Position numbers and translations under genes: made by a program | Source: Clostridia bacterium | GTDB taxonomy: Bacteria; Bacillota; Clostridia; Oscillospirales; CAG-382 | Length of the DNA: 36,177 nt | Assembly (NCBI GenBank): GCA_017434845.1 | Contig: JAFSGD010000038.1 | Span: forward strand, 1-36,177 | Reading direction: 5' to 3' | Part shown: piece after piece, positions 14,447 through 22,580 of the stretch | Layout: the number at the start of each line of letters is the position of its first letter | Numbering within the stretch: the first letter of the stretch is position 1 | Notes under the pieces: generated by a model | The model's database searches: none | Seen by the model: only the letters and a program-made list of their open reading frames with translations | Told to the model about the DNA's origin: nothing

Positions 14447-16747
14447 CTATTCGCCTATGCCAACCGTTTTAAGCGCCTCTGCCTGAAGCTTATAGAGCTT
14501 ATAATAAACACCCTTTTGCTTCAAAAGCTCGGTTGCGGTTCCGCTTTCGGCAACCTTGCCGTTTTCGATGGCGATAAGGTTATCGGCGTTGCGAAGCGTT
14601 GATAATCGGTGGGCGATAATAACGGTGGTTCGGTTTTCGGTGAGGCGGTCGAGCGCCGCTTGAATGTTGCGTTCGGTTTGAGTATCCATTGCGGCGGTAG
14701 CCTCGTCAAGAATTAATATCTTGGGATTGCGAAGCAATGCGCGCGCAATTGAAACGCGTTGCTTTTCACCGCCTGAAAGCTCCTTCTTTCCGAAGCCTAT
14801 TTCGGTATCGTAGCCATCGGGGTATTTAACGATAAAATCATGTGCGGAAGCGGTTTTTGCCGCGGCGATAACCTCTTCCTTGGTTGCATCGGGCTTAGCA
14901 TAGCGGATATTTTCGAGAATGCTTCCGCGGAACAGATAGGTCTCCTGCGAAACTATCGCGATATTATCACGCAGATATTCAAACGGAAGATCCTTTATGT
15001 TAACGCCGTCGATAAACACCGCGCCCTCGTTAACGTCATAAAGCCTGGTTAAAAGGTTTGCAAGCGTGCTCTTGCCTGCGCCGGTCTGACCGACTATGCC
15101 GAGCGTTTTGCCCGCCTTTATGCTGAAGCTTACGTCATCGATGACCTTGCGGTTTTCAACGTAAGAGAACGAAACGTTGCGGAATTCGACCTCGCCCTTT
15201 GCCTGCTCGGGCACGATCGGGCTTTCGCTTTCGCGAACGTCGGGCTGGGCATCGGATATTTCGAAAAGACGCTGGATCGCGTTAAGCGTTTCGCTCCACC
15301 AGTTCGAAACGTCGGCAAGCTGTTCGATAGGGCCGTAGATAAGCGCAAAGTAAGCGATAAACGACATCAGTCTGCCATAGCTCATATCGCCCACCGCGTT
15401 CATTACCTGCCAGCCGCCAACCGCCCAAACAACGTAAGAGCCGATGCGAAGCAGATAACCCAAAAACGGGAACACTCTTGCGGAAAAGGTTTGTATTTCG
15501 TTCGTTGCCTCGGCAGAATCGCGGCTTCGTTTATCGAAACGGCGAAGCTCTTCATCCTCGCGCGAGAAGGATTTAACCACGCGCATTCCGTTTAAAACGT
15601 CGGAAATAAGCGAGTTGAACGAGCGGCGCTTTGAATAACGCTTTGCATGAAGCTTATCGAAAACGTTGAACAAAAACTTAAAGCCGAGGAAAAACAGCGG
15701 AACGGTTATAAAGGTATAAAGCGCAAGAACAAGATTTTGGCTGAGCATAACGCCCATTATAACCGCAAGCTGAACGATGTTGAGAATAAGATAGGGGAAG
15801 CCGTCGCAGAAGAACCAATAAAGCGTTAAGCTGTCGCTGTTGACCTGTGTCATAAGTCCGCCGGTTTGGCGGTTTGTGAAAAAGGCAAGCGACAATCGGC
15901 TTATGGTGTTGAATATGGTCTTTTTAAGATCATAGGTTACGTTTGCGGCAACCGAAGAGCTTATTGCACCCGAAAGAAGATTGACGCAAAGGCTTGCAAG
16001 GCGCACGCCTACGATAAGCAAAACTATCTTCAAAACGTCGATAGCCGTTGAATCGGGGTTGCCGATAACGTCATCGTAAAGAAGCTCGTTGCTTATGTAA
16101 GGCGTTATAACACCCAAGCCCGCGATCATCGCGAATGCGAAAAGCACCATTGCAATAGAGCGCCAATAACGGAAAAACAGCACCGAAAGGCGTTTTACAA
16201 GGCGAACCTTATCCATGCAGTTGGGGCACACCTTAAGCTCTTCATCGGGATACCGCTTGCCGCATTTGGGACAAACGTGCTTTTCATAATCCTCGTCGGC
16301 ATATTCCGCCTCCTTGAGCTCGCCGTTCTTTTTAAGATCGGCAACGGCGCGGCAGAAAACGGCGGCGCCGTGCTTGCAGGCAGACGAGAAGTTGAAAAGA
16401 AGCTTATCCTCTCCGTTAACGCGGGCAACGACTCTGCCCGTTGAAATAAGCTGTTCTGCCTTGGGCTCTTCAACGTCCGAAAGCGAAAAACGCTCGAATC
16501 GCGAGACCTTGAACTCTTCGGAGCGAACGTTGGTGCCGTCGGCGCGTTTTCCGCCCGAAGAGAACACCAAAATTCCTTCGGCAACGGCAAAGCTTTCGTT
16601 GCAAAGGAAAACATAGCAATCTCCGAGGCTTCCGTCGACGCGAAGGTCGCTTCGCAGAGAAACGAGAGCATCATCGGGTGAGATCCCCTCGCTTGCAATG
16701 AATTGTGATACCGCTGAGGGTATTTTGTCAACAAAAATGTTTTTCAA
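14447..16747 (-). CDS. ABC exporter with N-terminal domain and zinc ribbon (first subunit)
   Basis: The 766-aa fused permease/ATPase has the same layout as its partner. A cytosolic N-terminal domain (1-155) is followed by a zinc ribbon CPKC-x11-CPNC (159-177), a six-helix exporter core (about 190-490) and an ABC domain with Walker A GQTGAGKS (553-560), LSGGE (657-661), LILDEAT and H713. Both subunits keep catalytic Glu and His, so neither is a degenerate half. The start is a TTG (16745-16747) with a weak AGGT upstream. A 200-nt leader with several hairpins precedes it. Probably a heterodimeric exporter; cargo unknown. Confidence 0.92.
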   Translation of the reverse strand: MKNIFVDKIPSAVSQFIASEGISPDDALVSLRSDLRVDGSLGDCYVFLCNESFAVAEGILVFSSGGKRADGTNVRSEEFKVSRFERFSLSDVEEPKAEQLISTGRVVARVNGEDKLLFNFSSACKHGAAVFCRAVADLKKNGELKEAEYADEDYEKHVCPKCGKRYPDEELKVCPNCMDKVRLVKRLSVLFFRYWRSIAMVLFAFAMIAGLGVITPYISNELLYDDVIGNPDSTAIDVLKIVLLIVGVRLASLCVNLLSGAISSSVAANVTYDLKKTIFNTISRLSLAFFTNRQTGGLMTQVNSDSLTLYWFFCDGFPYLILNIVQLAVIMGVMLSQNLVLALYTFITVPLFFLGFKFLFNVFDKLHAKRYSKRRSFNSLISDVLNGMRVVKSFSREDEELRRFDKRSRDSAEATNEIQTFSARVFPFLGYLLRIGSYVVWAVGGWQVMNAVGDMSYGRLMSFIAYFALIYGPIEQLADVSNWWSETLNAIQRLFEISDAQPDVRESESPIVPEQAKGEVEFRNVSFSYVENRKVIDDVSFSIKAGKTLGIVGQTGAGKSTLANLLTRLYDVNEGAVFIDGVNIKDLPFEYLRDNIAIVSQETYLFRGSILENIRYAKPDATKEEVIAAAKTASAHDFIVKYPDGYDTEIGFGKKELSGGEKQRVSIARALLRNPKILILDEATAAMDTQTERNIQAALDRLTENRTTVIIAHRLSTLRNADNLIAIENGKVAESGTATELLKQKGVYYKLYKLQAEALKTVGIGE

Positions 16748-16856
16748 GAGAATTTACCTGTGTTGATGGTGTTGGCGGAAAAAGCTCCGCCGTTGCGGAT
16801 GCCAAAGCATTGCGCTTTTTGCCTTTTTGCGGTTTAAGCCTCAATGCTTCTGATAT

Positions 16857-16928
16857 GCCTGACCGTGAGATGTCGGTTGTCCGATCGTGAGATAATCGAA
16901 CCTGTCGATCGTGAGATATCGGCGGCAT
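16857..16928 (-). repeat. Hairpin cluster with CGTGAGAT linkers in the ABC operon leader
   Basis: Three copies of CGTGAGAT are interleaved with short hairpins (TCGGttgtCCGA, TCGAacctgTCGA). The design is the same as the GATGAAATC and TATATCATC clusters: short perfect hairpins joined by a fixed linker. Here it sits between the promoter (16951-16979) and the first ABC gene, so it is transcribed as 5' leader on the minus strand. Other hairpins follow in the leader (AAGCATTG/CAATGCTT and GGCGGA/TCCGCC). A regulatory role is possible but not shown. Confidence 0.6.
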
Positions 16929-16950
16929 ACAGGGTTTTGCCCTATCTTTT

Positions 16951-16979
16951 ATGATACACCCGCAAACAACAAATTGCAA
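16951..16979 (-). promoter_or_regulatory. Promoter of the ABC-DUF1854-ABC operon
   Basis: Minus strand TTGCAA (16974-16979), 17 bp, TATCAT (16951-16956). It leaves a leader of about 200 nt. Between it and the CDF terminator (16980-17092) no gene is seen. Confidence 0.6.
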
Positions 16980-17092
16980 GTGTTTTGATTGCATAAAACC
17001 CTTTATTTACCAATGTTTTTTGAGTTTTTGAGTCGACCTTTAACCGTCGGTTGATTTCTTTTAAACCATAGGTTGCAAAAACGTCAAAAATC

Positions 17093-17158
17093 AAAAAGCG
17101 CTGTTCTTATCGGAGAGTTTTAGGGTTTCTCTTTTTCCGTTAAGAACAACGCGTTTTT
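17093..17158 (-). terminator. Terminator after the CDF transporter gene
   Basis: An imperfect long stem pairs the arm at 17093-17114 with 17136-17158: AAAAAGCG...GTTCTTA.CGGA with TCCG.TAAGAAC..CGC.TTTTTT. T-runs are present on both strands. It touches the stop codon of the CDF gene. Confidence 0.72.
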
Positions 17159-18330
17159 TATTCGCCTACGTAATCGATATCTATTTTAATAACGCAACGG
17201 TATTGCGGATCGATCGCCGCAACTGCGGTTGCAACCGAAAGCTTTATCGATTCGGGGTCGTTTTTCGAGGCGACAGGTATTGCGATGTCAAAAATAACGT
17301 TTGTGTGCGTATTGCCCGGAACCAATCGAAAATCATGGGCGTGCATTCCCTCGCCGAAACCGCAAAGAAGCTCGTGAACCGTTTTTTTGATACGGTTCAG
17401 CCTTTCATCGCGGGTGTCGACGGGGTCCATGTGGATAACCGTTTCTATTCCGAACTTTTTGAATATTTCAATTTCAACGTTATCTATAACGTCGTGAACG
17501 TAAAGAATATCCTCGTTCATCGGAACCTCGGCGTGAAGCGACATAAACTGTCTGCCGGGGCCGTAATCGTGCAGGATAAGATCGTGAACGCCGCAAATGG
17601 GCTCATAAGAAAGTATAAGCTTTTCGAGCTCGCCCACAAGCTCTTTATCGGGGCGCTCGCCGAGAAGCGGCGCAATGGTCTCTTTCGCCGCATTAAAGCC
17701 CGAATAGAGAATAAAGCCCGCAACAAGCAAGCCGACGTAGCCGTCGATAAGAAGCCCGAAATAATGAGAAACCGCAAGCGATATAAGAACGGCGGCGGTT
17801 GCGGCGGTGTCGCCGAGCGAATCGGCGGCGGTTGCACACATCGCGGCGGAGCCTATTTTTTTGCCGACAGAGCGATTATAAAAGAACATATAAAGCTTAA
17901 CGGCAATAGAAGCAGAAAGCAAAACCACGGTCAACACCGAAAGCTCGGTGGGCTCGGGCGAGCGTATTGCGTTCACGGAAGAAAGCATAAGCTCGAAGCC
18001 CATTACGAAAATAAGCATCGCAACAATAAGCCCCGAAATGTATTCCAGCCTGCCGTGGCCGAAGGGGTGCTCGGGATCGGGCTTTCTGCCCGCAAGGCGA
18101 AAGCCTATCATCGTAACAAGCGAGCTGCCCGCATCGGAAATATTATTAAACGCATCGGCAGTTACCGCAACCGAGCCCGATGCCGTTCCGGCAAACAGCT
18201 TCACCGCGAACAAAATAACGTTTAAAACTATTCCCACAGCGCCGCAAAGCGTTCCGTAGGCTCTGCGCGTTTTGGGGTCGCTTTTATCCGAGGAGTTTTT
18301 AATGAACAGCTTTGCAAGTAAAGATATCAT
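17158..18330 (-). CDS. Cation diffusion facilitator (CDF) metal transporter
   Basis: This 390-aa CDF antiporter likely exports divalent metal ions such as Mn, Fe or Zn across the membrane. The family signature GSVAVTADAFNNISDAGSS (about 52-70) has metal-site residues N62 and D66, and a DSLGD in a later helix gives a D-x3-D pair. EHPFGHGRLEYIS follows the second helix. The C-terminal cytosolic domain (about residues 205 on) contains several His and Asp residues, with a longer tail than usual. I chose the ATG at 18330 (MISLLAKLFIKN): GAGG is eight bases upstream, and the longer open frame would overlap ybaK. Metal specificity cannot be fixed from sequence. Confidence 0.93.
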   Translation of the reverse strand: MISLLAKLFIKNSSDKSDPKTRRAYGTLCGAVGIVLNVILFAVKLFAGTASGSVAVTADAFNNISDAGSSLVTMIGFRLAGRKPDPEHPFGHGRLEYISGLIVAMLIFVMGFELMLSSVNAIRSPEPTELSVLTVVLLSASIAVKLYMFFYNRSVGKKIGSAAMCATAADSLGDTAATAAVLISLAVSHYFGLLIDGYVGLLVAGFILYSGFNAAKETIAPLLGERPDKELVGELEKLILSYEPICGVHDLILHDYGPGRQFMSLHAEVPMNEDILYVHDVIDNVEIEIFKKFGIETVIHMDPVDTRDERLNRIKKTVHELLCGFGEGMHAHDFRLVPGNTHTNVIFDIAIPVASKNDPESIKLSVATAVAAIDPQYRCVIKIDIDYVGE

Positions 18331-18334
18331 AACA

Positions 18335-18820
18335 TCAACCTCTGTTAACGGCAATATCGGCAAGCGAAAACTCAACAACCTTCGAAAGCTCGGCAAGGCT
18401 TAACTTTACCTGCCTGCCTATCTTGCCCGCCGAAAAGATTATTTCGCTTTTATCCTGCGCGGTTATATGAACAACGGTTTTAAAAAGCTTTTTCATGCCT
18501 ATCGGCGAACAGCCGCCGTGAACGTAGCCCGTCAGCGGCAAAAGCTCGGCCTGCTTAAGCATCGAAACCGATTTTTCGCCAACGCTTGCCGCGGCGCGCT
18601 TCAGATCGAGCTCATAGCCCGCGGGAATGACGAAAACGTAGTTTTTCTTTGAAGCCGCAACCGTTACCAGCGTTTTAAAAACGCATTCGGGATCGGCGCT
18701 TAGCCTTTCGGCGATTTCCAAGCCGCTTAACGCTTTGTCGGTCGGATAGGAATATGCCTCGTATTTCGCGCCGACCGAATCGAGAACGCGCATAACGTTG
18801 GTTCTTTCTTCTTTTTTCAT
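18335..18820 (-). CDS. ybaK: Cys-tRNA(Pro)/Cys-tRNA(Cys) deacylase YbaK
   Basis: This 161-aa YbaK/EbsC-family trans-editing enzyme hydrolyses mischarged Cys-tRNA(Pro). Typical segments are present: CVFKTLVTV with the catalytic-region Lys (about 47-55), VIPAGYELDLKRAA, and GYVHGGCSPIG (about 98-108). Its stop lies four bases before the CDF start, so the two are co-transcribed. The ATG has only a weak purine-rich upstream stretch (AAGAAGAAAAAG). Confidence 0.94.
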   Translation of the reverse strand: MKKEERTNVMRVLDSVGAKYEAYSYPTDKALSGLEIAERLSADPECVFKTLVTVAASKKNYVFVIPAGYELDLKRAAASVGEKSVSMLKQAELLPLTGYVHGGCSPIGMKKLFKTVVHITAQDKSEIIFSAGKIGRQVKLSLAELSKVVEFSLADIAVNRG

Positions 18821-18845
18821 TTCTTTTTCTTCTTTTTCAACAGTT

Positions 18846-18926
18846 TTATAATTTCAAGATAAGCACAGCCAACGGCAAGATCATCGCAATAAAAGCCGAA
18901 GCAAACCGTTTTTTGCGCTTATTCAC
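18846..18926 (-). CDS. Candidate 26-aa membrane peptide upstream of ybaK
   Basis: A GTG at 18924-18926 opens a 26-codon frame ending at TAA (18846-18848). The product begins with a basic stretch (MNKRKKRF) followed by one hydrophobic helix (ASAFIAMILPLAVLILKL). This is the layout of a small single-pass membrane peptide. AAAGG lies about twelve bases upstream, inside the leader made from the promoter at 18952-18981, so it would be translated before ybaK. It could be a leader peptide, a real micro-protein or chance. I do not recognise it. Confidence 0.38.
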   Translation of the reverse strand: MNKRKKRFASAFIAMILPLAVLILKL

Positions 18927-18951
18927 GCTTTAAAATACCTTTGCATAGGGA

Positions 18952-18981
18952 ATTATACTTGAAAGCACGTTAATATGTCAA
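18952..18981 (-). promoter_or_regulatory. Promoter of ybaK-CDF operon
   Basis: Minus strand TTGACA (18976-18981), 18 bp, TATAAT (18952-18957). The leader to the ybaK ATG is about 125 nt and holds the candidate peptide. Confidence 0.83.
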
Positions 18982-19021
18982 GAAAATAACAAGAAAATAA
19001 GATAATTTTGCGCAAAGGCTC

Positions 19022-19050
19022 TTGCAATAAATAAAAAATGAATGTATAAT
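19022..19050 (+). promoter_or_regulatory. Promoter of the DUF4855-metF-metH operon
   Basis: TTGCAA (19022-19027), 17 bp, TATAAT (19045-19050), about 38 bp before the start. The leader is too short for a SAM or cobalamin riboswitch. Confidence 0.82.
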
Positions 19051-19088
19051 AAGTTAACGCATTAATGTGCAAAAGCAGGAGATGCCTT

Positions 19089-20714
19089 ATGAACACAAGA
19101 GTTGATTATTACGGTGATTTTTCCGTTAACACCTCGGCTTGCCCGAATTTTGTTGAAAGCTCAGAGCGAACAAACCTTTTGCTCGGCTTGCCGCAAAAGG
19201 TTAAAAACTTCGAAACGATCGATGAGCTTCACCGCACCGATTGGTTCAACAGCCCCGCATGCTCGCCCGAGCTAACCGACGGCAAATATGCCGAAAACGC
19301 AAACTGCCAAGACCCTGCATGGTTCCGCTTTACCGCAGGTGCGGCGAGAAGCATTCTTTTCGACCTCGGCGGCGTTTGCGCCGTTGATGCCGTTCGCGTA
19401 GGCGCACTGCGCGAGGTTTCAAGCGGCGTTTGGCTTCCCAACCGAGTTTGTCTGCTTCTTTCCGAAAACGGAAGCGATTGGCAAACCGTTTGCGAGCTGA
19501 CCTTCGGCTCGGAAAAGGATAACGATATCGTTCGCCTTGAAGCCGAGCTCGGCAAGAAATATAGGGCGCGCTATGCAAAGATCTCGTTCTCGGTAGTAAC
19601 CCACGTTTTCATCGACGAGATAGAGCTTTTTGGTTGCCGCAACGGCGAATATGCTGAAAGCATCGTGCCCGATTCGGTGCTCGATGCAGATTTTCCCGAC
19701 CGCTTCGCCTCGACCGAGCAGTTGGGCGCAAAGGACGTGCTGTTAGCTTATTTCAGCCCCGACGCAACGCCCATTTCAAAAGAAATATTCCTGCCCCACG
19801 TTGCTTATATGGAAGACGGCGCTATAAAAGACACGCTTTTCGACAGCTATCTTTTCCTTCCCTACGTTAGATTTCTTTACGAGGGCTATAAAAAGCGTCC
19901 GCTTCAAAAGGCGGATTGGAAGCGTTATATAGACGCGCAATATCAACAGGGCGTTAATATGGACGCGCTCGATGCCGCCGCAGAAGAGGTTGGCAGGGCA
20001 TTGGGCGATCCCGACTACAAGGTTTCGGTGTTCCTTTCGATTCTTTATCCCGTTACCGAGGTTGACGAATTCGGTGAAATAAACGGCAAAAACCTCAACT
20101 TTTCTAACCTTGAGGACCGCAAATCCGCACTTAAATGGCTTATCGACGAGCAGCTTGAGGGCTTCTTCGCCAAGAATTACAAGCACATTACCCTCAACGG
20201 CTTTTATTGGTTCACCGAAGAAATAAACTATTCCGACGAACAGCTTATGGCGCTTTTGCGCTACACCACCGATTACGTTCGCGAAAAAGGGCTTATAACC
20301 ACCTGGATTCCCTATTTCCATGCAACCGGCTTCAACGATTGGCGCCATCTCGGCTTTGACATTGCCTGCTATCAGCCCAACTATGCATTCAACCAAAACG
20401 TGCCCGACATTCGCCTCTTTGATGCGGCGGCAACGGCAAAGCTTTTGGGAATGTGCATTGAGCTTGAGGTTGGCGGAACAGAGCCTTGGCACATCGAGCG
20501 TATTAAAAAATATTATGCCGCCGGCGCAATAACCGGCTATATGAAGGATGCCGCACACATGTATTATCAAGGCGGCGTTCCCGGCGTTTATTATCAGGCA
20601 TATATTTCCGAAGACCCGATTCTTCATTCGGTTTACAACGATACCTACCGCTTTATAAAGGGTACCTTTAAGGCGGACGAAATAAAATTCAACGAGGAGG
20701 ATCTCCCCCAATGA
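19089..20714 (+). CDS. DUF4855 protein with N-terminal discoidin-like domain
   Basis: The 541-aa protein belongs to the DUF4855 family. An N-terminal discoidin (F5/8C)-like beta domain (about 60-195; ILFDLGGVCAVDAVRVGALR) precedes the DUF4855 body with HITLNGFYWFTEEINYSDEQ and TWIPYFHATGFNDW, which resembles a glycoside-hydrolase-type TIM barrel with acidic residues. No signal peptide is seen, odd for a carbohydrate-active protein, so it may act inside the cell. AGGAG lies seven bases before the ATG at 19089; an in-frame ATG 24 bases earlier has no SD. The stop overlaps the next gene (ATGA). Activity is unknown. Confidence 0.85.
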   Translation: MNTRVDYYGDFSVNTSACPNFVESSERTNLLLGLPQKVKNFETIDELHRTDWFNSPACSPELTDGKYAENANCQDPAWFRFTAGAARSILFDLGGVCAVDAVRVGALREVSSGVWLPNRVCLLLSENGSDWQTVCELTFGSEKDNDIVRLEAELGKKYRARYAKISFSVVTHVFIDEIELFGCRNGEYAESIVPDSVLDADFPDRFASTEQLGAKDVLLAYFSPDATPISKEIFLPHVAYMEDGAIKDTLFDSYLFLPYVRFLYEGYKKRPLQKADWKRYIDAQYQQGVNMDALDAAAEEVGRALGDPDYKVSVFLSILYPVTEVDEFGEINGKNLNFSNLEDRKSALKWLIDEQLEGFFAKNYKHITLNGFYWFTEEINYSDEQLMALLRYTTDYVREKGLITTWIPYFHATGFNDWRHLGFDIACYQPNYAFNQNVPDIRLFDAAATAKLLGMCIELEVGGTEPWHIERIKKYYAAGAITGYMKDAAHMYYQGGVPGVYYQAYISEDPILHSVYNDTYRFIKGTFKADEIKFNEEDLPQ

Positions 20715-20998
20715 TCGAAAAAGTTAAAGATTCAAACACCGATAAGCTCGCCGCCGCGATAGTCAGCGTGCGTTCGGTTGAAGAAGCCTACCGCTTCCTT
20801 TCCGACCTTTGCACTATCAGCGAGATAACCGAAATGAGCAAGCGCCTTACCGCCGCAGAAATGCTTCGCGAGGGCAACACCTATAACGAGATCGCAGAAA
20901 AAACTCATCTTTCCACCGCAACCATCACTCGCGTTAACCGCGCGCTTCGCTATGGAAGCGACGGATACGCAATGGTTCTCGACAGGATCTCGCAATGA
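20711..20998 (+). CDS. yerC: YerC/YecD (TrpR-related) DNA-binding protein
   Basis: The 95-aa protein of the TrpR superfamily, YerC/YecD type, is all helical with a C-terminal helix-turn-helix (NTYNEIAEKTHLSTATITRV, about residues 57-76). In this family the HTH is like that of the Trp repressor, but tryptophan binding is not assumed. GGAGG is ten bases before the ATG, which overlaps the DUF4855 stop. The next gene also overlaps. It may regulate this operon; its operator is not identified. Confidence 0.92.
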   Translation: MIEKVKDSNTDKLAAAIVSVRSVEEAYRFLSDLCTISEITEMSKRLTAAEMLREGNTYNEIAEKTHLSTATITRVNRALRYGSDGYAMVLDRISQ

Positions 20999-21720
20999 GC
21001 TTTTATTCGGTTGCCGAGCTTTATGACAGCATAAACGGAAGCGCCTATGAGCCCTATGCCGATTTTCTTGAGCAAAGCTTCAAGGAAGCAAGCATTAAAG
21101 TAACCGAGGTTCTCGACCTCGGTTGCGGAACGGGCGGCATAAGCGCGCTTCTTGCCGGCAAGGGCTTTGATATGGTCGCGCTCGACAACTCGCCCGAGAT
21201 GCTCAATATCGCAAGAGAACGAAACTACGGCAAAAACACGCTTCTGCTTTGTCAGGACATGCGCGAGTTCGAGCTTTTCGGCACCGTTCAGGCGGTGTAT
21301 TCATCGTTCGATTGCCTTAATTATATCATTGACCCCGCCGAATTGGTCGGGGTTTTTGCGCTTGTTAAAAACTATCTCGAGCCGGGCGGAGTTTTTATTT
21401 TCGACGTCAACACCGAATACCGCTATAAAGAAATTCTCGACGGAAAAAGCTATATTTATGAATTCGAAAACGATATGGCAATTTGGCGAAGCGCATATTC
21501 GGCAGAAACGCGTCTTTGCGAATTCGAGATCGATCTGTTTTCAAAGCAACGCTCGGGGCTTTATTCGAGAATGAGCGAGACCCAGCTTCAAAGGCTTCAT
21601 TCAAAAGAAGAAATTCTTGCCGCCGCAAAGGGATTTACGCTTTTGCGCACCGAGGCAGCAAAGGGTTTTGACGGCTGTTCCGAAAACGAAAAGACCTATT
21701 ATATTTTCAGAAGGGATTAA
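20995..21720 (+). CDS. Class I SAM-dependent methyltransferase
   Basis: The 241-aa Rossmann methyltransferase has motif I VLDLGCGTGGISALLA (about 40-55), acidic motif II ALDNSPEMLNIARER and post-motif FDCLNYIID. The substrate cannot be read from sequence; similar small methyltransferases act on small molecules, RNA or proteins. It sits between yerC and metF with ATGA and two-base gaps, so the SAM it uses may be linked to the methionine-cycle genes that follow. Confidence 0.88.
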   Translation: MSFYSVAELYDSINGSAYEPYADFLEQSFKEASIKVTEVLDLGCGTGGISALLAGKGFDMVALDNSPEMLNIARERNYGKNTLLLCQDMREFELFGTVQAVYSSFDCLNYIIDPAELVGVFALVKNYLEPGGVFIFDVNTEYRYKEILDGKSYIYEFENDMAIWRSAYSAETRLCEFEIDLFSKQRSGLYSRMSETQLQRLHSKEEILAAAKGFTLLRTEAAKGFDGCSENEKTYYIFRRD

Positions 21721-21722
21721 CC

Positions 21723-22580
21723 ATGAAGATCTCAGAAATTTTAAAATCCAAGGAAATAACCGTTTCCTGCGAGATATTCCCGCCAAAGCTCGGCTCGGAG
21801 CTTGAAAAAAGCAGACAGGTTGTTGCCGATATGGCGGCGTTAAAGCCCGATTTTATCAGCGTTACCTACGGCGCGGCGGGAACTACCGCCAAATTCACGA
21901 CCGAGCTTGCGGAAGAGGTCGAGCATTGCGGCGTCGCTTCGCTCGCGCACGTTACCTGCGTTTCCTCCGACGAGGAATCGCTCGATGCATATTTAAGCGA
22001 GCTTAAGGCAAACGGCATAGAAAACATTCTTGCCCTGCGCGGCGATATGCCGCAAGGCAGAGAGCCAAAGCGCGTTTATGCCCACGCAAGCGATCTTGCC
22101 GCGGCAATAAAGAAAAAGGGCGATTTCTGCATCGGCGGAGCCTGCTATCCCGAGGGGCATCCCGAGGCGGCAAGCGTCGGCGCGGATATAGATGCGCTTA
22201 AAATAAAAGCCGAAAGCGGTTGCGAGTTTTTCACAACGCAAATGTTTTTCGACAACGAAATCATGTATTCGTTCCTTTCGAAATTCCAACGAAAGGGCAT
22301 TAACATTCCGGTTATTGCAGGCATCATGCCCATAACCAACGCAAAACAGCTTTCGCGCAGTGTTTCGCTTTCGGGAACCACGGTTCCCCGCCGATTCCGC
22401 GAGATAGTCGAGCGATTCGGCGACAAGCCCGCCGCAATGCGCCAGGCGGGAATTGCCTTTGCAACCGAGCAGATAATCGATCTTATCGCAAACGGCGTAA
22501 ACAACATTCACATCTATGCAATGAACCGCCCCGATATTGCGGCGGAGATACTTTCGAACATTTCGGAGATACGCAAATGA
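21723..22580 (+). CDS. metF: 5,10-Methylenetetrahydrofolate reductase
   Basis: MetF reduces methylene-THF to methyl-THF, the methyl donor for MetH. The 285-aa TIM-barrel flavoenzyme shows EIFPPK (about 17-22; conserved Glu), SVTYGAAG (about 41-48), ILALRGDMP (about 102-110) and the C-terminal FTTQMFFD. The next gene, metH, overlaps by ATGA, a direct pathway pairing. The enzyme is cytoplasmic; the electron donor (NADH or ferredoxin) is not determinable. Confidence 0.96.
   Translation: MKISEILKSKEITVSCEIFPPKLGSELEKSRQVVADMAALKPDFISVTYGAAGTTAKFTTELAEEVEHCGVASLAHVTCVSSDEESLDAYLSELKANGIENILALRGDMPQGREPKRVYAHASDLAAAIKKKGDFCIGGACYPEGHPEAASVGADIDALKIKAESGCEFFTTQMFFDNEIMYSFLSKFQRKGINIPVIAGIMPITNAKQLSRSVSLSGTTVPRRFREIVERFGDKPAAMRQAGIAFATEQIIDLIANGVNNIHIYAMNRPDIAAEILSNISEIRK

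Noticed and set aside
16728-16994. 88-codon open frame upstream of the first ABC exporter gene
   Set aside because: It runs through the CGTGAGAT hairpin cluster and the promoter, has no SD, overlaps the ABC start and reads as low-complexity sequence.
18982-19088. SAM or cobalamin riboswitch ahead of the metF-metH operon
   Set aside because: The leader from the promoter at 19022-19050 to the ATG is about 32 nt and shows none of the conserved motifs.
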